NCBI RefSeq assembly: GCF_041008525.1
Contig: NZ_JBFLUG010000028.1
Location: 1 to 64,000, forward strand
Source: Parafrankia sp041008525
Lineage (GTDB): Bacteria; Actinomycetota; Actinomycetes; Frankiales; Frankiaceae
Direction: 5' to 3'
Length of the DNA stretch: 64,000 nt
Part shown: positions 44,589 through 52,253 of the stretch, piece after piece
How positions within the stretch are numbered: the first letter of the stretch is position 1
Layout: each line of letters opens with the position of its first letter
Program-made: the position numbers and the translations under genes
The notes under the pieces: model-generated
Seen by the model: the letters and a program-made list of their open reading frames with translations, nothing else
Databases searched by the model: none
What the model was told of the DNA's origin: nothing

Positions 44589-45989
44589 TCAGCGCGGCCG
44601 GCCACGGCGGCGCTTCTCCCTCCCGACCAGAATGTCGAGCCCGAGGTTGTCAGGCGGTGCCGCCTCGGTGCCGGGGGCCCGGCGTGGCGCCGCCGGGACG
44701 GGGCGGTAGCGGGTGAGCGCCGCGAGCGAGTACCCCGCGGCCGGGCCCGGCACCTGAGCCGGGACTGGCGGGACCGCCGGCGCCGTCGTGTGCGTCGGCA
44801 GCCGCGCCGCCGCCGGCAACGGCTCGCCGCTGCCGGCGGGGAAGCCGGACCGTCGACGCTGCGCCGCGCGGTAGGCCTGACGGCGCGCTATGGGAGCGGT
44901 GATCGGGTCGATCGGCGAGTTCGTCGACGGCTCCGAAGGACTGGCCGAACCGCCGGTGCCGGGCTGGCGGCGGCTGGCGGCTCTGGCAGCCTCCTGGGCT
45001 CCGGCCGCTTCCGCGGCCGCGGAAGCGGAAGCCCCGGTGGCGTCCGTGGTCCCGCCGGTCCCGCGGCGGCGGGACCGGTTCGGAGCCGGTGGCTCGCCCG
45101 CGGGACCGAACCAGTCGAAGGACCTGCTCCGGCCGCGGAGAGCTGTGTTCTCCGCCTGGACGATGACCAGCAGCGCGGTCGCGAAGGCGGCCCTTGTCCG
45201 AGCCTCGTCCAACTGCCGTGACAGCTCGGCGACGTAAGCCGCGTCGACCGTGGGTTCGTCGGTCTCGGGGGCCGGCTGCCCGTCCGGGTCAACCGTGACG
45301 CCGAAGGCCTCGACATGCATCAGGCGCAGCTGTTCCAGCTGCTGGGGCAGCTCCGGGTCGGCGGCGGCGAAAAGGAGCTGGAGGTAGACCTCGATGACAC
45401 GCCATTCGATCGCCTTCTCGCCACGGAACTGCCGGCTCAGATCACGTGTTCGCGAGCGTTGGACCTTTGTGGGCTCACTCTTGCTCCACAGCTCTCGAGC
45501 CACCATTTCGTAACTGACCCGGTAGGGGTTGTTCAGCTCGTTTAAGCGAGTGAGCAGGACTTTCTGCGGACCATCACCGAGATCGGCGCGCGGCCCTTTG
45601 GGGCGGGCTCCCGCGAGGGTCACCCACACACCGTCCGGGCGTGCACTGCCAGCCTGGCCGAAGGACGCGTTCGCGGCACGGCGTGGATCCTCTCTCTGCT
45701 TCGATCGTCCGCGTGCCCTCGGGGCGCCGGACGGCGGGACGGTGGCGCCAGTGCGGTCGCCGGCAGCCCCTTCTGATTGTTGCGCATGATACGTGGCGTG
45801 TGCCTGTGATGGGTCGACGCGTCGAATCTGGCCGGCAGGTTCGTTGTCGGGCGAACGATCGTGGCGGGTGAAGTGTGGTCCCTTCTGGTTCCCATCGGAC
45901 TGGTTAGCCGCGGCCGGGTCGATCTCGTTCGCGCGCCTTGACGAACGACTCCTGGCCGTGTCGCGCCGTACGCGTTCTCGCATCTGCAT
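44589..45989 (-). CDS. Putative DNA-binding actinobacterial protein
   Basis: The 466-residue frame has a basic, disordered N-terminus of about 120 residues, then a compact region (about 125-200) with YEMVARELWSKSEPTKVQ, RTRDLSRQFRGEKAIEW and RVIEVYLQLLFA. The spacing of L-S-R-x-F-x-G-E-K and the following hydrophobic helix is like the HTH used by actinobacterial XRE-type regulators. A helical segment near 230-285 and a Pro/Ala/Arg-rich tail follow. The ATG at 45989 has AAGGGGA upstream and is chosen over the frame's first ATG. No known family is assigned. Confidence 0.6.
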   Translation of the reverse strand: MQMRERVRRDTARSRSSRRANEIDPAAANQSDGNQKGPHFTRHDRSPDNEPAGQIRRVDPSQAHATYHAQQSEGAAGDRTGATVPPSGAPRARGRSKQREDPRRAANASFGQAGSARPDGVWVTLAGARPKGPRADLGDGPQKVLLTRLNELNNPYRVSYEMVARELWSKSEPTKVQRSRTRDLSRQFRGEKAIEWRVIEVYLQLLFAAADPELPQQLEQLRLMHVEAFGVTVDPDGQPAPETDEPTVDAAYVAELSRQLDEARTRAAFATALLVIVQAENTALRGRSRSFDWFGPAGEPPAPNRSRRRGTGGTTDATGASASAAAEAAGAQEAARAASRRQPGTGGSASPSEPSTNSPIDPITAPIARRQAYRAAQRRRSGFPAGSGEPLPAAARLPTHTTAPAVPPVPAQVPGPAAGYSLAALTRYRPVPAAPRRAPGTEAAPPDNLGLDILVGREKRRRGRPR

Positions 45990-46583
45990 TCCCCTTTCCC
46001 TGGGTGCGAGCGGCGAGTGGGTACCGGGTGGGTGCCGCAGGCCCAGAAAACTGGGTGCCGGGATGCGCGGCAAGCACGCACAACCGGATCAATCGGACAT
46101 CTTCGCGCCGATCTTCATCGCTCAGGGGAGGCGGGGTCGTCGCAATTTCGTCTCAATCGCATGCTGATGCGCCAACTGGGACTTCAGGCTGTTCTGAGGG
46201 GGCTCAAGGGCCACCTGGGGGTCGCCGGGTGGCCGGAGCGGGGGCCGAACGGAGCTCGTCCTGTCGCAACCAGATCCAGGCCGGCCGGGGCATGTACCCG
46301 TCCCTGTCCCGGCCGCCCGGGGACCAGACGCGGACTCGTCGCGGGCCGGTTGCGGACGAGTTCCCGGGCTGGCGTCCGAACGTCCGCGGCTGGTCCCCGG
46401 GACGGCTTCCCGGCCCCTCCTGACGGGTTCCCGATCTGGATCGGTAGTTGATCGACATGCCGTTCCGTCGGACGACATGATCTGGTTTCGCTGGATCAGA
46501 AATCCAATTCTAGTTTCTGGATACACCGCTCTTGAATCCGGGAGCACCCTTCTCCAGGCAGGGGGGAGGCGGGCTGTGGGGTA
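45990..46583. other. Intergenic region with an AT-rich patch
   Basis: No gene is supported. Around 46478-46530 the sequence becomes strikingly AT-rich for this genome and contains an imperfect inverted repeat (ATCAGAAA and TTTCTGGAT). It may hold a promoter or a terminator for the leftward hydrolase; the promoter of the preceding gene should be near 46000-46100. Confidence 0.45.
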
Positions 46584-47774
46584 TCAGTCGACGAGCGCGT
46601 CGATAACGACCCGGCTGGCCTCCGCCGCGCCGAATGTCGGCGGCTGCGGCCGGCTCTCCGGGGTACCCAGGCGGACGACGACGGTTCCCGAGCCAGGATC
46701 GATCTGCACGATCTGATTTCCGAGCCCGATCGCCCAGAACATGTCATCCGGCGCACCGGGCACCAGGCGGCCCTGTCGGGTCGCCGGATCCGCCGCCGCG
46801 GAAATGTCGGAGGCGGCCAGCGGCTGCGCCAGGACACCCTCGTGGTTAAGCCACCACAGATATCCGTAGGCCGCGTTCATTTCCGTGGACGACGGCCCGG
46901 TCGCCGCGGTGACCCAGTCGCTCGAGACGATCTGGTCGCCGGCCCAGTCGCCGTCACGCAGCATCAGGTAGCCGAACCGGGCGAGGTCCCGGCAGGTCGA
47001 CTGCAGGCCCATGAAGGCGAGGGTGTTGCCGGCGGCGTCGGTCGTCATGGTGCTGTCGTTCATGCCGATCGGCGCGAAGACCCGCTCGCGTGCGAAGTCG
47101 ATGACTTCCTGGCCGGTGGAGCCGCGCAGGACCTCTTCCAGCGTCTGCACGGCCGAGTTGTTGTAGGCCCAGACCTCTCCGGGCCGCCTGTCCTGGGGGA
47201 GCCCGACGGCGAAGGCGGTCTTGTCCTCGGCCCTGATCAGCTCGTCGTAATCGATCCCGACGCTCCACCGCCGCCCCGAGTCATTGCTGACCAGGTCGCG
47301 AACGGTCACAGCCTCGGCCGGGGTGCCCTTCCACGGGGCGACCCAGGTGGACGCGGAGTCGTCCAGGCTCAGGTCACCATCGTCCTGGGCGATACCCACC
47401 AGGGTGGACGTCAGCGACTTCGTCACCGAGTAGACCGCGGCGGGGGTCTCGGCGGTGGCCCCGCGGAAGTACCACTCGCCGGCGATCTTCCCGTCGCGGG
47501 AGACCAGGAGGCACGTCGACTTTCCCTGCTCGGCGGTGGTGGCGATCTTCTCCAGCTCGGCCGGGTCGAAGCCGACCGACCGTGGGTCCACCGTCTCCCA
47601 GGTGTCACCGGGTACGGCGGACTGTGACAGGGCCCCGGCTGGCGGGGCGCCCGTCGGCGAGGGTGCGGCGGCGGGCTCGTCGGGCGCGGTCTCGCCGCCA
47701 GAACAGCCTGCAGCCAGAAGTAAGGCGCCTGCTGCCGAGGCAAGACAGAGGGCGAGCCGGGATGGTCGTCGCAT
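46584..47774 (-). CDS. Serine-hydrolase lipoprotein (class C beta-lactamase family)
   Basis: The 396-residue protein starts with a lipoprotein signal peptide ending LLLAAGCSGG (lipobox LAAGC at about residue 20-24), so it should be anchored to the outer face of the membrane. The hydrolase domain has the catalytic SxxK in YSVTKS near 117, a YxN motif in YNNSAVQ near 205 and a GLG near 365 in place of KTG. This fits the penicillin-binding-protein-like esterase/peptidase group rather than a true beta-lactamase. ATG at 47774 with GAGG upstream. Confidence 0.88.
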   Translation of the reverse strand: MRRPSRLALCLASAAGALLLAAGCSGGETAPDEPAAAPSPTGAPPAGALSQSAVPGDTWETVDPRSVGFDPAELEKIATTAEQGKSTCLLVSRDGKIAGEWYFRGATAETPAAVYSVTKSLTSTLVGIAQDDGDLSLDDSASTWVAPWKGTPAEAVTVRDLVSNDSGRRWSVGIDYDELIRAEDKTAFAVGLPQDRRPGEVWAYNNSAVQTLEEVLRGSTGQEVIDFARERVFAPIGMNDSTMTTDAAGNTLAFMGLQSTCRDLARFGYLMLRDGDWAGDQIVSSDWVTAATGPSSTEMNAAYGYLWWLNHEGVLAQPLAASDISAAADPATRQGRLVPGAPDDMFWAIGLGNQIVQIDPGSGTVVVRLGTPESRPQPPTFGAAEASRVVIDALVD

Positions 47775-47883
47775 CGGGAACCTCGTTAGGGCCGGAGCTA
47801 CGGAAACGAGGTGTGACCGTATCCGTACTCATCCGGCCCGGAAAACCAAAAGCCGCAAGGCGGGCCCTGGGTGCCCTGGTTGG

Positions 47884-49029
47884 TCAGGACCTGGCGAGGT
47901 GGCGGCTGATGACGAGGCGCTGGATCTGGTTGGTGCCCTCGAAGATCTGCATGACCTTCGCCTCACGCATGTACCGCTCGACCGGGAAATCCTTTGTGTA
48001 GCCGGCACCACCGAGGACCTGGACGGCATCCTCGGTCACCTTCATCGCCGCGTCCGTCGCGACGAGCTTGGCGATCGACGCGGCGCGCCCGTAGGGCAGG
48101 CCGGCGTCGCGGCGCCGGGCGGCGGCGAGGGTGGTGGCACGCGCCGACTCGACGGCCGCGGCCATGTCGGCGAGCAGGAACCCGAGGCCCTGGTGATCGA
48201 TGATCGACTTGCCGAACGCCTGCCGTTCCTTCGCGTAGGCGACCGCGTCGTCGAGAGCCCGCTGGGCGAGCCCGACCGCGGTGGCGGCGATGCCGAGCCG
48301 CCCGGAGTCGAGCGCCGAGAGCGCGATCGACAGCCCCTGCCCGCGCTCGCCGACCAGCCGCGACGCCGGCACCGGCGTGTCGTCAAAGCTGATCTGGGTG
48401 GTGGGAGAGGCGGTCAGACCCATCTTCTTCTCCGGCGGGTGGAACCGGATGGCGGGGTTGTCCGCGTCGACGAGGAAACAGGAGATACCACCACGGGTGT
48501 CCTGGGACGTCCGCGCGAACACGGTGTAGAAGTCGGCGGCCCCGCCATGGGTGACCCAGGCCTTCGTGCCGTTGAGCACGTAGCCGCTGTCGGTGGGGGT
48601 CGCCGTCACCCGCATCGCCGCCGGGTCCGAGCCCGCGTGCGCCTCGGAGAGGCAGTAGGCACCCAGCAGGTCGCCGGACAGCAGCCGGGGCAGCAGTTCC
48701 TCCTGCTGCGCCGGGGTGCCGAAGGTCGCCAACGGGTAGCAGGACAGCGCGTGGACGCTGACGCCGACCGCCACGGCCGACCACCGGTACGAGATCTCCT
48801 CCAGGACCTGGAGGTACACCTCGTAGGGCTGCTCACCGCCGCCGAAGCGCTCCGGGTAGGGCAGGCTCAGCAGACCGGCCTGGCCGAGCACCGCGAACTC
48901 CTTGCGCGGGAACCGGCTCTCGGCCTCGTACTCGACCACGATGGGCGCCAGCTCGCGGTCGCAGATCGTCGCGGCGAGCTCGACCAGCTCCTTCGCCTCC
49001 GATGACGGGAGCTGGCGTTCGGCGGGCAT
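47884..49029 (-). CDS. Acyl-CoA dehydrogenase
   Basis: The 381-residue protein is a standard FAD-dependent acyl-CoA dehydrogenase: YCLSEAHAGSDPAAM near residue 125, GTKAWVTHGG, GLGIAATAVGLAQRALD-like helix, VQVLGGAGYTKDFPVERYMRE near 340 and the catalytic Glu in QIFEGTNQIQ near 366. The first step of fatty acid or branched-chain acyl-CoA beta-oxidation is likely. The ATG at 49029 follows GGAGG. No beta-oxidation partner is adjacent. Confidence 0.93.
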   Translation of the reverse strand: MPAERQLPSSEAKELVELAATICDRELAPIVVEYEAESRFPRKEFAVLGQAGLLSLPYPERFGGGEQPYEVYLQVLEEISYRWSAVAVGVSVHALSCYPLATFGTPAQQEELLPRLLSGDLLGAYCLSEAHAGSDPAAMRVTATPTDSGYVLNGTKAWVTHGGAADFYTVFARTSQDTRGGISCFLVDADNPAIRFHPPEKKMGLTASPTTQISFDDTPVPASRLVGERGQGLSIALSALDSGRLGIAATAVGLAQRALDDAVAYAKERQAFGKSIIDHQGLGFLLADMAAAVESARATTLAAARRRDAGLPYGRAASIAKLVATDAAMKVTEDAVQVLGGAGYTKDFPVERYMREAKVMQIFEGTNQIQRLVISRHLARS

Positions 49030-49204
49030 CGTGACCTCCGGTGCGTCGGCGGCGACCGCCGCGGACCCCGGCGCGTACCGGAGATCCGCGGCGATCCGGC
49101 GTCCATGTCGGAACGTGGGACCGCAGTAGTTTTGTACCGCGATTCGGCGGCCCGTGACGGGCCCGCCGGAACCGGCGCCAGGACGCGTGGGGCCGTTCTG
49201 TGGA

Positions 49205-49351
49205 TCAGCAGTCCCTGCGGAGGGTGTTGCCGGGCGGGTAGGGGCACGGTTCGCCGGGCTGGCAGCCGGCAGCGGTGGTGAGCAGGCCCAGCGCCGCGGT
49301 GGCGACGATCGTCACCGCGATACGGCGGACCGGGCGGGTGGAACGGTTCAT
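49205..49351 (-). CDS. Small candidate lipoprotein, 48 residues
   Basis: A short frame from the ATG at 49351 to TGA at 49205 codes for 48 residues. It starts MNRSTRPVRRIAV, has a hydrophobic core (IVATAALGLLTT) and a lipobox AAGC at residues 27-30, and the mature part is about 19 residues with two further Cys (36 and 48). AAGGGA precedes the start at a good distance. Codon third positions are GC rich, as in real genes here. It resembles a tiny lipoprotein or secreted Cys-containing peptide. No family is recognised. Confidence 0.6.
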   Translation of the reverse strand: MNRSTRPVRRIAVTIVATAALGLLTTAAGCQPGEPCPYPPGNTLRRDC

Positions 49352-49755
49352 GGCGGTGTCCCTTCAGGCCCTCCCCGATCCGGTCCTCCCTACCGTCTCC
49401 CGGATGCGGAAGGCGCGCGGGCGCGCGATGCCACGGTGTGCCCTCTCGTCTCCGTGCGTCCTGCGTCGCTGTCCCGCGCGGGATTGTGATGGTCTGCCGA
49501 TGTTCTCCGGTTGTTGGTGTGTATCCGAGATACTGAGATGCGGGTAGGTCGCCGGAAGCCGGACAGTCGGGCCAGGTGCTCGCGGGTTCGTCCGAAGGTG
49601 GCGGAACCGGCCTCCGTCGTGGGCCGTCCTGAAGGACGATGCGAGGGTGCGTCCCTGCAACCGGGGGCGCACGGTCCGCGATGACCTGGGGTCGCGGGCC
49701 GTGGGGGGATCAGGCGGGGCAGGACGGACTGGGGGCCGTCGAGGGAGGAAGGTCG
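49352..49755. other. Intergenic region between divergent genes
   Basis: No gene is supported. An AT-richer segment near 49500-49540 contains the inverted repeat GTATC-CGA-GATAC (49521-49533), which could be an operator for either neighbour. Confidence 0.45.
49521..49533. promoter_or_regulatory. 13-bp inverted repeat, operator candidate
   Basis: Perfect 5-bp arms GTATC and GATAC flank CGA in a locally AT-rich part of the divergent promoter region. The pattern is short, so it could be chance. Confidence 0.3.
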
Positions 49756-50223
49756 ATGGTCAACATGAACCCGGGTGACCGTGGTTGGCAGGGAGAGCGG
49801 TTCGCCCAGGCCCGCCGGTTCGCCGGCCAGGCGAGGCAGGACCGCACGACCGGTTGGTACATCCCGCTGGTGATCACCGTGATCGGGGCCGGTGCCTCGT
49901 TCGACGCGTTCGGGCGCGGGTTCGGCTTCCTGTACGGGTGGGGTCTGGCGATCGCGTTCGTCGTGCTGACGTGGTCCACGATCCGGGTGATCCCGGCGAT
50001 GCTCGACGATCTCAACGTGCGGCGGGAAAGCTGGCCGCGCAAGTTCAGCACGATGCTCAACGCCCCGGTGCGCAGCCGCGGGATCTTTCTGCTCGCCGCC
50101 GCGCTGCCGGTCTTCGTCGCGCTGCTGAAGACGGTGGGCTTCTACATCATCGGCGGCCTGCTGATCGTCGGTGTGGTGCTGGCCGTGGCCATGGCGGTCT
50201 CCTGGGTGCTCGAGCGCCGCTGA
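49756..50223 (+). CDS. Small integral membrane protein
   Basis: The 155-residue protein has a basic, Arg/Gln-rich N-terminus and four hydrophobic segments: YIPLVITVIGAGASF, FGFLYGWGLAIAFVVLTW, FLLAAALPVFVALL and YIIGGLLIVGVVLAVAMAV. Between the second and third lies a basic loop (NVRRESWPRKFS). The ATG at 49756 follows GAGGGAGGAAGG. No family is recognised and there is no close operon partner. Confidence 0.75.
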   Translation: MVNMNPGDRGWQGERFAQARRFAGQARQDRTTGWYIPLVITVIGAGASFDAFGRGFGFLYGWGLAIAFVVLTWSTIRVIPAMLDDLNVRRESWPRKFSTMLNAPVRSRGIFLLAAALPVFVALLKTVGFYIIGGLLIVGVVLAVAMAVSWVLERR

Positions 50224-50235
50224 GCCCCGTGGCCG

Positions 50236-50251
50236 CGGCGCGGTTGCGCCG
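50236..50251 (+). terminator. Weak hairpin after the small membrane protein
   Basis: CGGCGC-GGTT-GCGCCG, six base pairs, 12 bp after the stop codon. Position fits a terminator, strength is modest. Confidence 0.45.
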
Positions 50252-50370
50252 GCGACCATGGCGCGTTGACGCATTCCGGCCCCGTGTTCCCGTGCCGTGT
50301 CTCCTCGGAGGCCTGGGCGCGGGGACCGGGGCCGGTCTGGTCCTGCTCCTATCCGTGTTCTGCTCGTATC

Positions 50371-50495
50371 CGCCCATCCGCCCATCCGCCCATCCGCCAG
50401 GCGCACCCGAGCGGCGGATTCAGTCGTACTCTCCGTATCGGCCTGCCGCAGTCCGGGACGACCCGGCGACCCGATGACCGATGACCGATGACCGA
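50371..50495. repeat. Two unrelated 8-bp tandem repeats in the ABC leader
   Basis: CGCCCATC is repeated three times at 50371-50394 (a fourth unit is partial), and CGATGACC three times at 50472-50495. The second array contains an ATG in every unit, each in a different frame; one of them (50481) is in frame with the ABC gene. This makes the ATG at 50517 the safer start. Confidence 0.85.
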
Positions 50496-50516
50496 CGGCC
50501 CGCCGACGGAGATCAC

Positions 50517-52253
50517 ATGCTTGTCAGACTGCTGAGGAGCCATCTCGCGCCCTATACCAGGGCGGTCTCGCTGCTGGTGGCGCTGCAGTTCACCGCGACG
50601 CTGGGCATGCTCTACCTGCCGACGCTGAACGCCGACATCATCGACAACGGGGTCGTGCCCGGCGACACGGGCTACATCGTCCGCCTCGGCGGGGTGATGC
50701 TCGCGGTCACGCTCCTGCAGGCGGCCTGCTCGGCCGGCGCGGTGTTCTTCGGCGCGCGCACCGCGATGGGGGTCGGGCGAGACATCCGTGCCTCCGTGTT
50801 CGCGCGGGTGCAGTCCTTCTCCGCCCGGGAGATCGGCCGGTTCGGCTCGCCGTCGCTCGTCACCCGGGCGACGAACGACGTCCAGCAGGTCCAGATGATG
50901 CTGCTGATGTCGTTCACGATGATGATCTCGGCGCCGATCATGTGCCTGGGTGGCATCGCGCTGGCGGTGCACCAGGATGCGACGCTCTCCCTGCTCCTTG
51001 TCGGGATCGTCCCGGTCCTGGCCGGGATGATCGTGTTGATCATCCGGCGGATGCAGCCGCTGGGCCGCGGTATGCAGGAGCGCCTCGACGAGGTCAACCG
51101 CATCCTGCGCGAGCAGATCAGTGGCCTGCGCGTGATCCGGGCCTTTGTGCGGGACGGCCACGAGAAGCGCCGGTTCGTCACGGCGAACGCCGACCTCACC
51201 GACATCTCACTGCGGATGGGGCGCCTGATGGCGCTGCTGTTCCCGCTGGTGCTGACGGTGGTCAACATCTCCAGCATCGCTGTCATCTGGTTCGGTGCCT
51301 ACCGCATCGACAGCGGTGGCATGGAGATCGGGGCGCTGACCGCCTTCCTCAGCTACCTGATGCAGATCCTGATGTCGCTGATGATGGCCACCTTCATGTT
51401 CGCGGTGATCCCGCGGGCCGAGGTGTGCGCGGAGCGCATCCAGGAGGTGCTGTCGACGGAGTCCACGCTGCGCCCGCCCGCCGAGCCGGTGCGGACGCTG
51501 GCCCGGCGCGGTGAGCTGGAGCTGCGCGACGTCGGCTTCCGCTACCCGGGCGCGGAGGAACCGGTGCTGCGCGAGATCAGCCTGCGGGTCGCACCGGGGC
51601 AGACCGTGGCGGTCATCGGCAGCACCGGCAGCGGCAAGTCCACCCTGCTCGGCCTCGTCCCCCGGCTGTCGGACGTCTCCGAGGGCTCGGTGCTGATCGA
51701 CGGCGTGGACGTCCGCGGCCTCGACCCGAAGCTGCTCGCCGAGACAGTCGCTCTCGTGCCGCAGAAGCCGTACCTGTTCACCGGGACGATCGCGTCGAAC
51801 CTGCGCTACGGCAACCCGGAGGCGACCGACGACGAACTCTGGTGGGCGCTCGACATCGCGCAGGCCCGGGAGTTCGTGACGGCCATGCCGGACGGCCTGG
51901 ACACCCCGGTCTCCCAGGGCGGCACGAATGTCTCCGGGGGCCAGCGCCAGCGCCTCGCGATCGCGCGGGCGCTGGTCCGGCGCCCGGAGATCTACCTGTT
52001 CGACGACTCCTTCTCGGCGCTCGACTACGCCACCGACGCCCGGCTGCGGGCCGCGCTGGCCCGCGACACCGCGGCGGCGACCAAGGTCATCGTCGCTCAG
52101 CGGGTGGCGACGATCCGCGACGCCGACCAGATCATCGTCCTGGACGAGGGCCGGATCGTCGGTGCCGGTACTCACCAGGAGCTCCTGGCGGAGAACGCGA
52201 CCTACCGTGAGATCGTCTTCTCACAGCTCACCGAGGAGGAGGCAGCGGCATGA
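50517..52253 (+). CDS. ABC exporter half-transporter 1 (degenerate Walker B)
   Basis: The 578-residue protein has a six-helix membrane domain and an ATPase domain with Walker A GSTGSGKST near residue 368, signature VSGGQRQR near 470 and Walker B YLFDDS near 492. The catalytic Glu after Walker B is Asp, as in the non-hydrolysing subunit of heterodimeric exporters such as TM287/288. The ATG at 50517 has GGAG upstream; an earlier ATG lies in a repeat. It overlaps the partner gene by four bases. It resembles the mycobacterial Rv1273c/Rv1272c pair; substrate unknown. Confidence 0.93.
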   Translation: MLVRLLRSHLAPYTRAVSLLVALQFTATLGMLYLPTLNADIIDNGVVPGDTGYIVRLGGVMLAVTLLQAACSAGAVFFGARTAMGVGRDIRASVFARVQSFSAREIGRFGSPSLVTRATNDVQQVQMMLLMSFTMMISAPIMCLGGIALAVHQDATLSLLLVGIVPVLAGMIVLIIRRMQPLGRGMQERLDEVNRILREQISGLRVIRAFVRDGHEKRRFVTANADLTDISLRMGRLMALLFPLVLTVVNISSIAVIWFGAYRIDSGGMEIGALTAFLSYLMQILMSLMMATFMFAVIPRAEVCAERIQEVLSTESTLRPPAEPVRTLARRGELELRDVGFRYPGAEEPVLREISLRVAPGQTVAVIGSTGSGKSTLLGLVPRLSDVSEGSVLIDGVDVRGLDPKLLAETVALVPQKPYLFTGTIASNLRYGNPEATDDELWWALDIAQAREFVTAMPDGLDTPVSQGGTNVSGGQRQRLAIARALVRRPEIYLFDDSFSALDYATDARLRAALARDTAAATKVIVAQRVATIRDADQIIVLDEGRIVGAGTHQELLAENATYREIVFSQLTEEEAAA

